A stretch of 64,000 bases of DNA from Syngnathus acus (lineage: Eukaryota > Chordata > Actinopteri > Syngnathiformes > Syngnathidae). Of the stretch, positions 56,238 through 64,000 are shown in pieces. The notes under the pieces were generated by a model. The model was not told the DNA's origin. It did no database searches and saw only the letters and a program-made list of their open reading frames with translations. Each line of letters begins with the position of its first letter. The stretch's first letter is position 1. The position numbers and the translations under genes are program-made. The stretch is taken from positions 3,550,500 through 3,614,499 of the forward strand of contig NC_051098.1 in the NCBI RefSeq assembly GCF_901709675.1. Direction: 5' to 3'.

Positions 56238-56703
56238 GGTTCAAAGTAACCTTCCGAATTAAATGCATTAAAAGTTCACGTTCATTACAACTTGTTTTTG
56301 GTGAGCAAAATGTCAGAAGAATTGAATTTAAATGCTAATTGATTGGGTTTTAATACAATGCAGATGGTCCAAACATCGCCACTGCTTTGTGTAATCTCCG
56401 AGTCACATGGCAGAGTAAGAGAAAGGGTTTAGAACCCTTTGACGCAGGTCACCTAGCGTGCATTCCTACTAAAGCTCATAATAGTCACAAGCAACACAAC
56501 CAGAATAAGCAGCAGCCATAGTAGTGTTTCAAAATAGTATTTTTGTTGTTGTTTTTTTTCTTCAAGATACCGCAGTGTATAAAAGTGATCAAGTCATCAC
56601 AAAAATCACAAAAAAAATCCTTATATAAGCCGCACCTGACTATAAGCCGCAGGGTTCAAAATTTTGGAAAAAAGTCGCGGCTTATAGTCCGGAATTTACG
56701 GTA

Positions 56704-57130
56704 TATATAGGAGCTATTCAGGAGCTTCACCGAAGAGTCACCTGAGGAGCAATCGTTGGTGTCGAGAGAGAAGAGCAGTGGGCAGAGTACGCACCCCTGC
56801 GGGGCGCCAGTGCTGATGGTCCGGGTGTCGGATGTGATGCTCCCCAGCCTCACATGCTGTCTCCTGTTGGTCAGGAAGCTGGTGATCCACTGACAGGTGG
56901 AGGCAGGCACCGCGAGCTGGACGAGCTTCTGGTGTAGGATGTCGGGAGCGATGGTGTTGAACGCCGAGCTGAAGTCCACAAACAGGATCCTGGCGTACGT
57001 TCCTGGGGTGTCTAGGTGATGCAGGATGTAGTGCAGTCCCATGTTGACCGCATCATCCACCGACCTGTTTGCCCAGTAGGCAAACTGCAGGGGGTCGAGC
57101 AGGGGGCCCGTCTCATATATCTTATTTAGG
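56704..57130 (-). pseudogene. L2/CR1-type LINE reverse transcriptase, fingers and palm
   Basis: The minus-strand frame holds DPLQFAYWANRSVDDAV, YARILFVDFSSAFNTI (first catalytic Asp) and TGAPQGCVLCPLLFSL. It ends just before the FADD motif, where the pogo-type element is inserted. It resembles the family of the fragment at 1059-1790. The frame is open for about 140 codons. Confidence 0.88.
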
Positions 57131-57736
57131 GCGCAATCAAAATGTGAAACATCTTCATGGAGATGCTTTGTAGACAGTGAGTTTATCATCATAGACTTCA
57201 GCGCTGTTGACCACAAAATGTTTGAGGAGTTCAGCTGCATATGGGAGAAGCAGGTTTCTTCTGTCATGATCTTCTGTGACAAGAATTGTAATTTCCACTG
57301 TCAGGCAGAGAAAATGGTGGTACAAATCTGTGTCTATAATTCTATAGAGCACTACAGGTCCAGTGTAGAGAAAAAACGGTTGAAACTGTGTGACATTAAG
57401 AGATAAAGGCTTCCTTGCTACATCACTCACTATTGCATTTCTCAATCCAACAATTCTGTTTGAGAGTTCAGCTCTCTGTTGTGAAGGGAGTCTGCGAGGG
57501 TTGGGGCCCTGACATAAGTTATGCACCTCACACCTCCAAGGCATGTAATTTAAAGACAAAAGTGATGAGACCTGCTCTGATCAATTCTGATGTGTAGCTA
57601 AATTACTAATGACTACTGTTAGAGTAAATTCAGACCAAATTGGACGAGCTAAACACAACCCAATTATCAACGGTTGTTTTTGGATGACAAAATTTGGGTC
57701 ACATTGGTCGGGCTATAACATAACCCAATTTTCTTC
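57131..57736. other. No gene recognised
   Basis: Spacer. Frames on both strands at 57155-57597 have no recognisable domain. AACCCAA motifs appear from about 57655. Confidence 0.45.
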
Positions 57737-57905
57737 AACTACTTTTGGACTAAATTTGGACATATTTGGACAACCTAAACAAAGCACAAATTTCAATGTC
57801 TATTTCCAGACCCAGCTTTCTACAACTACTGTACTTTTGGACTAAATTTGGACATATTTGGACAACCCAAACAAAACACACATTTCAAAGTCTATTTCCA
57901 GATTA
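57737..57905. repeat. About 92-bp tandem duplication
   Basis: ACTTTTGGACTAAATTTGGA occurs at 57741 and 57833, followed each time by CATATTTGGACAACC and a CAAAGCAC/CAAAACAC segment. Confidence 0.9.
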
Positions 57906-58044
57906 AATCAAGTGAGACGGACGGACCAGTTTTGAATTGCTCTAAAAACCTTATTATGTCTGTACTGTTGTCATTCAAATTGGTTTCAAGTGGATGTTGA
58001 TGTGAGGATTTCTTTTGTATAGTTGTCATGACTATAAAGATTAA

Positions 58045-58345
58045 TTAAAGTCCCAATGATTGTCACACACACATCTGGGTGTGGTGAAATTTGTCCTCTG
58101 CATTTAACCCATCCCCATGTGATTTTAATCCATCCCCTGGGGGAGAGGGGAGCAGTGAGCAGCAGCGGTGCCACGCTCGGGAATCATTTGGTGATCTAAC
58201 CCCCCAATTCCAACCCTTAATGCTGAGTGCCAAGCAGGGAGGCAATGGGTCCCATTTTTATAGTCTTTGGTATGACCCGGCCGGGGTTTGAACTCACAAC
58301 CTTCCAGTCTCAGGGCGGACATTCTACCACTAGGCCACTGAGCTG
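58045..58345 (-). mobile_element. tRNA-derived SINE (family 2), full length
   Basis: Minus strand: head CAGCTCAGTGGCCTAGTGG (A box TGGCCTAGTGG at 58328-58338), B box-like GAGTTCAAACCC, TATAAAAATGGGACCC, a GC-rich middle, and tail GACAATCATTGGGACTTTAA. It is the reference copy for the fragments at 49084 and 54384. Confidence 0.92.
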
Positions 58346-58718
58346 TATGTTGAATGTGTTTTTATGTTTTATGTTGGACAATGTTGAAAAATGAGATGGC
58401 TGCTCATCCCAGGAATACAATTTGATTAAAATGCAGAACATGGTATTGGTAACAGAATCACAGTCACTTTATCAAGTAGTTTTATCAGACATTTCTAACT
58501 ATGACCCAGTGAGCAACATTTTAATGAAGCACAACTGATTAACGAGCTGAAACATTTCTGCACAGATGTCAAAAGAAAAAAGACTTTTACATTCTTTGTT
58601 CTTTTGTTTCCATGGAGGCAGTGCAGTAAAGCTGGGACTAAAAGCAAGATGAAGAGAAATATGATCCTTTCACTTGTTCAAGCTTCACTTGAACAGCAGC
58701 ATTCTGGACAATCTTGAG
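58346..58718. other. No gene recognised
   Basis: AT-rich spacer. Confidence 0.5.
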
Positions 58719-58853
58719 CAGGGTTGTCAATCCTATTTTTGTCGCGGGCAGCATCATAGTCATAGTTTCCTTTGGAGGGCCATTGAAATCCAAATATGTG
58801 TGGATGTCTCATATTATAGTATGTATATAGTGTAGACTGCACAACAAACTAGT

Positions 58854-60024
58854 GAAACTAGATGAATATTGAATTGAAATGGAAAAATTACAGAGCTGGT
58901 TTGATACAAATAAACTAACACTAAATTTAAGTAAAACAAAGTATATTATATTTGGAAACCGTCCGACCAACACAGACAAAATTCTTACAATAAATAATAT
59001 AGAAATAGAAAGAGTAAATGAAGTAAAATTTCTTGGAGTGCTTATAGATAATAAATTAAGTTGGAAACCACATATAATGTATATCAAATCAAAAATTTCA
59101 AAATCACTAGCAGTATTATATAAAGTAAAAGACCTTATAAATCAGTCATCATTATATTCCTTGTACTGCTCCTTCATACTCCCATACATTATGTACTGTG
59201 TGGAGGTGTGGGGCAATACATACAAAACAAACACAGATCCAATCTTCATTCTTCAAAAAAAAGCAATACGACTTGTAAATAATGCTGATTATAGAGAACC
59301 ATCTAACCCTCTCTTTATTAAATTGAACTCACTGAAATACAACGACCTAGTCGACTTTAAAACCATCCAACTCATGTACAAAATAAAAAATAATCAATTA
59401 CCAAACAGTATCCAGAGGTTGTTCGAGTGGAGGGAAAGTACCCATTATTTAAGAGGAACACGTATGTTTAAAAGAGATTTGGTGAGAACAAACTTAAAGT
59501 TACATTGTATAACAGTTAGAGGTGTGGAATTATGGAACACCAGCAGTGACGAATTAAAGAACTGTAGTACCTTACCTAAGTTTAAAAAAATGTATAAGGA
59601 CAAAATATTGACGGGATACCGTAACATGCTGTGAAGTTGTTTAAGTTGCTTTTGTATTTTAATGAGAAAATATATAGTATATATATATATATGTGTATAT
59701 ATATATATATATATAAATATATATATGTATAAAATGTATATATGGTTTTTTTTTCTTTAATATATTGACTATGGACAAATTCTTGACAGAATTAAATAGA
59801 AACATGTAGTTACATGGGGTAGAGTCAGATAAGCTTAGGCTTCCTTCTACTCCCTTTTTGAACAAATATGATTTTACGATAAAGGAAAATTATAATGCAA
59901 TATCTTTTTTCTTTTATATTCTATTGTACTATGGAGTTATCATTTTTCTGTATTTTTATTTTTTTTCTTGTATTTCTTTAATGTTCGAAATAAACGTTTT
60001 AAAAAAAAAATAAAATAAATAAAT
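58854..60024 (+). mobile_element. 5'-truncated LINE with A-rich tail
   Basis: Contains the reverse-transcriptase C-terminus, a 3' untranslated region with (TA)n at about 59677-59735, and a terminal A-rich AAATAAATAAAT tail. AACTAGT occurs at 58847-58853 and 60025-60031, a likely target duplication. Confidence 0.88.
58879..59634 (+). pseudogene. LINE reverse transcriptase C-terminal region, open frame (251 codons)
   Basis: An uninterrupted frame that begins just downstream of where the catalytic FADD would be. It contains TLNLSKTKYIIFGN, VKFLGVLIDNKLSWKPHI and SFILPYIMYCVEVWGNT, then the usual thumb and C-terminal stretch ending KLHCITVRGVELWNTSSDELK and a stop. It is the 3' half of a LINE polymerase of the jockey/I/L2 assemblage. 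The absence of stops suggests a comparatively young insertion. Without the palm it cannot be a working polymerase, and the first ATG is internal to the original protein. Confidence 0.85.
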
Positions 60025-60488
60025 AACTAGTATTCAAAACAGAGACTAATAAAAACTGTTTAAATATTTCAAAAAATATGAATGGTAATAAAAACTGTTA
60101 GCAATATCGCTATTTTCTAAAAGCGAAAACAATTTGTAATTTTAGCATTGACATGAATTTGATGCACAATTTGTCTTTGCGGGCCACATAAAATGATGTG
60201 GCGGGCCGTATCTGGGCCCCGGGCCTTGAGTTTGACACCTGTGATCTAGAGAGTTCAGTGAGACGTGTTGCAGCAGTCTGACAAGACAATTAGTTTACAG
60301 GACACTGAAGCTTGAACAAGACACAGACGATATATTTCAGATTTCTGCAGAGGTATGTGGATGTTTTGCAGTACCCGGGAGTTAAAAGTCCTGATTATTG
60401 TAACCCCAATGCCCCTAAATGTTTAGAGGAAATTATTATACATACACAATAACGTCAACTCATTTGAGTTGTATTGAAAAGGCAAGTA

Positions 60489-62350
60489 CCGTATTTTCCG
60501 CCCTATAAGGCGCACCTAAAAACCTAAATTTTTATCAAAAGTCGACAGTGCGCCTTATAGTCCGGTGCGCCTTATATATGGATCAATTGATGAATTTGTT
60601 GATCCATACTGGTTGTACACAGTGCTCTGCCAAAATGTTTCAGTACGTTTTAGTACGACTAGTAAATTACAAGTTCGCATCGCTTCCCAACATTACGGCA
60701 ACTGTAGTCAGGGGGCGTCACCGAATAGCTGTTGTACCCGCGAGGCTATTTCATGTCAAAATAGGCTGCTCCGTTAATGTTTCGAGTAAATTTACGGATT
60801 GATATGGAAGGGAAACATAGGTAAGCAGTACCAATGCGTTAGATCGAACTTTAGTCAGTTCCGATCATTTTATAGGAGATCGTTTGAGAAACGCGATTGT
60901 TTACACTTTGCTGAGGCTCATGGGAGATTGCGAGCTGAGGTTCGTGGGACTTTGCGGATGGCTAATGCTATAACGATAGCTGCTATACGTACCAGGCTAT
61001 TTCATGTCAAAATAGGCTGCTCTGTTAATGTTTCGAGTAAATCTACGGATCAATATGGAAGGGAAACATAGGTAAGTAGTACCAATGCGTTAGATCGAAC
61101 TTTAGTCAGTTCCGATCATTTTATAGGAGATCGTTTGAGAAACGCGATTGTTTACACTTTGCTGAGGCTCATGGGAGATTGCGAGCTGAGGCTCGTGGGA
61201 CTTTGCGGATGGCTAATGCTATAACGATAGCTGCTATACGTACCAGGCTATTTCATGTGAAAATAGGCTGCTCTGTTAATGTTTCGAGTAAATCTACGGA
61301 TCGATATGGAAGGGAAACATAGGTAAGTAGAACCAATGCGTGAGATCGAACTTTAGTCAGTTCCGATCATTTTATAGGAGATCGTTTGAGAAACGCGATT
61401 GTTTACACTTTGCTGAGGCTCATGGGAGATTGCGAGCTGAGGCTCGTGGGACTTTGCGGATGGCTAATGCTATAACGATAGCTGCTATACGTACCAGGCT
61501 ATTTCATGTGAAAATAGGCTGCTCTGTTAATGTTTCGAGTAAATCTACGGATCGATATGGAAGGGAAACATAGGTAAGTAGTACCAATGCGTTAGATCGA
61601 ACTTTAGTCAGTTCCGATCATTTTATAGGAGATCGTTTGAGAAACGCGATTGTTTACACTTTGCTGAGGCTCATGGGAGATTGCGAGCTGAGGCTCGTGG
61701 GACTTTGCGGATGGCTAATGCTATAACGATAGCTGCTATACGTACCAGGCTATTTCACGTGAAAATAGGCTGCTCTGTTAATGTTTCGAGTAAATCTACG
61801 GATCGATATGGAAGGGAAACATAGGTAAGTAGTACCAATGCGTTAGATCGAACTTTAGTCAGTTCCGATCATTTTATAGGAGATCGTTTGAGAAACGCGA
61901 TTGTTTACACTTTGCTGAGGCTCATGGGAGATTGCGAGCTGAGGCTCGTGGGACTTTGCGGATGGCTAATGCTATAACGATAGCTGCTATACGTACCAGG
62001 CTATTTCACGTGAAAATAGGCTGCTCTGTTAATGTTTCGAGTAAATCTTCGGATCGATATGGAAGGGAAACATAGGTGAGTAGTACCAATGCGTTAGATC
62101 GAACTTTAGTCAGTTCCGATCATTTTATAGGAGATCGTTTGAGAAACGCGATTGTTTACAGAGGGCTCGTTGGTTATTGGCTAGTGGATGCATACCGCAA
62201 CCCTCGTCAACCTCAGTTTGATGCAGTATAGCTTCTATTTTATGCGCCTTATAATCCGGTGCGCCTTATATATGGACAAAGTTTTAAAATGGGCCGTTCA
62301 TTGAAGGTGCGCCTTATAATCCGGTGCGCCTTTTAGGGCGGAAAATACGG
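60489..62350. mobile_element. TA-flanked MITE with 251-bp repeat, copy 3 (1862 bp)
   Basis: Starts CCGTATTTTCCGCCCTATAA and ends TTTTAGGGCGGAAAATACGG. TA flanks both sides (60487-60488 and 62351-62352). Outside the array it is nearly identical to copy 2. Confidence 0.96.
60776..62160. repeat. 251-bp internal tandem repeat, five full units
   Basis: AATGTTTCGAGTAAAT at 60776, 61027, 61278, 61529, 61780 and 62031, each exactly 251 bp apart, plus a partial unit. Because 251 is not a multiple of three, the open frame shifts at each unit, which argues against a repeat protein. Confidence 0.98.
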
Positions 62351-62352
62351 TA

Positions 62353-63893
62353 ATTAAGAAACCCTTCATATTAAAGATTTTCATTGATATATGAAGTCGG
62401 GTATGATCTACATTGCAATGTCATTTTATGGGCCAGTTTCGTCTGAGGTGTCTCAACAAACTTGTTTTTCCTATCGGAATTCAATGAGGTGAACTCTAAG
62501 TATCATACAATGTGATGGTCAAAACTTTGTCGAATGCATTTGCAAGTTCTAAAGCAAAGGAGTAATGCTTCAAATATCATGAACTGAGAATGGAGCCAAC
62601 AGAAGCAAATTTTGCAGTCTGAAACTGGATCCCAAACAATCCAAAGACCCCAAACCTTTGTAGAAACCGCCCCAAAACTGTTATGAATTAATATTCTCAG
62701 AATTAAAAGCAGATAATATCATGAGCAAGAACCTTTTTATTTTTTTTGCACTGAATACAAAATAAGGAATACAGTAATCATTTTGTACAGTTTCTGTAGA
62801 TAACGTACAGTATTTTGACAGTGAAAAACTAATTACAAATTAAATTCAGTCAAAATCAGATTTCAAATCACTGAAATGGATAAGTTTTTTATCTGTTACA
62901 TTGTGTGGATTGAACACTATTCATCTGTATTCATTGATGTGGAATGAATTCAATCCAAGTCTGATTGTGAAGAAATCAAAACAACGATATTTAATTGAAT
63001 GCCTCTTTCTCCACATTCTCATAAAAAAAAAGTTACAATCCATACCTATAAAATCTGCATTATAACAACAGCTATGTACACTGTACAACAATTTGTTCAC
63101 AAGCATAAATCTGTTACAAAAAAAAGCCTTAAGCTTAATTAGATCAGTCAATACCTGGATGGTGAAGATGCCAAGTGGCCGACAACTGAAATGCTCAAAG
63201 GAAGTCTCTAACTCGCTTAACTGAACTCTGTGGCAGCAATGATTCAAAACAGAATGTAGAAAGAGCCTGACAACAGTTTTCATTCACATTTTTAGTTTAG
63301 CAGTTGCACTGCCATTTTTTGCATGTTTAATTTAAGAATAAGAATGATATCAATACTGTGACTAAGGCGTAGGATTCACGAATGTGGCACAACATCTCAT
63401 AAATATCTCAACAAAACAGCATCACATCACTTACGTATCATAAAGCAAACAATTTCATGAAACACAATTACTGAAGCTAAGTTTCCCTGTGGTTGCTAAC
63501 ATACATGGATCTTAAATTCACATTCTCACTCACGTTGCATATTAATTAATCTCTTTTAGTACCTTTTCATCAGTCTAAACAGTTTTTTTTTAATACTAGA
63601 TGCTGTGCTTTTCCAGCAGTGCGTGAATAATTGCATTAGTAAATATTAAATGTCAATCTGACTTGCATTCACTGAATAGAATAAACGAACCTATTGTAAG
63701 TTTGCTCAAATATTATTGCCAAAAACTGTTGTTGTTGTAGAATTCTTCCTATTTATGCTATTTATGATTAGCTAAAAACAAAACAAAAGAATGCAAGCAT
63801 TTCTATTGGTTTATTATCCTCCTTTGTCCGTCAGCAGTATTACATGACCATTACTCAGACCATTTGCACAGATTTAATATTGTGGGTTGCTTT
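62353..63893. other. No gene recognised
   Basis: About 1.5 kb of AT-rich, apparently single-copy DNA. A 120-codon minus-strand frame (62921-63283) is not recognisable. The sequence could be untranslated or intergenic. Confidence 0.5.
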
Positions 63894-63895
63894 TG

Positions 63896-63952
63896 GAGGC
63901 AGCGCGGTGGTCGGCTGGTTAGCACATCGGCCTCACAGTGATGGATGGATTG
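63896..63952 (+). mobile_element. SINE (family 1) head joined to tail
   Basis: GGCAGCGCGGTGGTCGGCTGGTTAGCAC (head and A-box region) runs to CCTCACAGTG and then directly into ATGGATGGAT, with the whole body deleted. Confidence 0.75.
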
Positions 63953-64000
63953 TATTGTTGGAACACATCCCTACAAAAGAATTACTTACTGTTGAAAAAG

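Larger units (their letters stand above)
54192..56701 (-). mobile_element. Large pogo-type element with transposase start
   Basis: The right end reads GGCTTATAGTCCGGAATTTACGG followed by TA (56702-56703). The left end (about 54192) has the matching TATAAGCCGCACC repeats but has lost the outermost bases. Inside are a nested TA-flanked MITE, two internal tandem duplications and, on the minus strand, the start of a transposase gene. It is inserted in a LINE reverse transcriptase. Confidence 0.8.
58719..60243. mobile_element. hAT MITE split by a LINE
   Basis: Starts CAGGGTTGTCAATCC and ends GAGTTTGACACCTGTG. Same family as 16362-16691. The flanks ATCTTGAG and ATCTAGAG are an 8-bp duplication with one change. 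A LINE (58854-60024) interrupts it. Confidence 0.9.

Noticed and set aside
60776-62160. Regular direct repeats considered as a CRISPR-like array
   Set aside because: The 251-bp units are contiguous and nearly identical, with no short repeat plus unique spacer organisation, and the context is a eukaryotic MITE.
62921-63283. 120-codon minus-strand frame
   Set aside because: AT-rich, no recognisable domain, low-complexity Phe/Cys/His content. Consistent with a chance frame.

Overview
This window is vertebrate, almost certainly teleost fish, nuclear DNA. Coding density is very low. It has the tRNA-derived SINE, hAT, Tc1/pogo, chromovirus and L2-type repeats typical of ray-finned fish, and one recognisable vertebrate gene exon. 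No prokaryotic operon, plasmid, phage or CRISPR structure is present.

The only host coding sequence I can support is exon 1 of a melatonin receptor (best fit mtnr1b) on the minus strand at 21722-21917, ending in a GT splice donor. I see no later receptor exon between 1 and 21721. The left third of the window therefore appears to be intron 1 of this gene, more than 21 kb long and packed with transposons. The right two thirds, upstream of the gene, is repeat-rich intergenic DNA.

Layout. 1-4.7 kb: microsatellites and L2-type LINE fragments. 4.7-12 kb: a pogo-type MITE with a 251-bp internal repeat, nested hAT copies (several with perfect 8-bp target duplications) and a larger TA-flanked MITE. 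12.2-13.9 kb: a hAT copy containing a LINE tail and a Tigger-type MITE. 16.3-18.5 kb: a four-level nest (mariner-type element, solo LTR, two hAT MITEs). 19.3-21.4 kb: two SINEs around a microsatellite and a second Tigger-type MITE. 21.7 kb: melatonin receptor exon 1. 22.9-25.1 kb: a decayed Tc1 transposon split by the second 251-bp-repeat MITE. 26.4-30.9 kb: a Ty3/gypsy chromovirus with both LTRs and a perfect 5-bp target duplication, inactivated by a nonsense codon, frameshifts and an integrase deletion. 32.3 kb: a solo LTR. 34.5-35.9 kb: a TA-flanked MITE with a GC-rich tandem repeat. 37.5-43.0 kb: an APE-type LINE on the minus strand, interrupted by two hAT elements, one of which carries a SINE. 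44-45.8 kb: a local duplication. 46.3 and 50.6 kb: solo LTRs. 52.3 kb: a second copy of the hAT seen at 38 kb. 54.2-56.7 kb: a larger pogo-type element with the start of a transposase gene. 58.7-60.2 kb: a hAT copy split by a truncated LINE with an open reverse-transcriptase C-terminus. 60.5-62.4 kb: the third and longest 251-bp-repeat MITE.

The most striking pattern is that every TA-flanked MITE family here carries an internal tandem array (units of about 251, 185, 190, 118-120 and 128/191 bp). The three copies of the 251-bp family are 857, 1360 and 1862 bp long, steps of two repeat units. Several units carry promoter-like or splice-donor-like motifs, so they may be amplified upstream/first-exon modules of parent transposons. 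That interpretation is inference. The copy numbers and lengths are read directly from the sequence.
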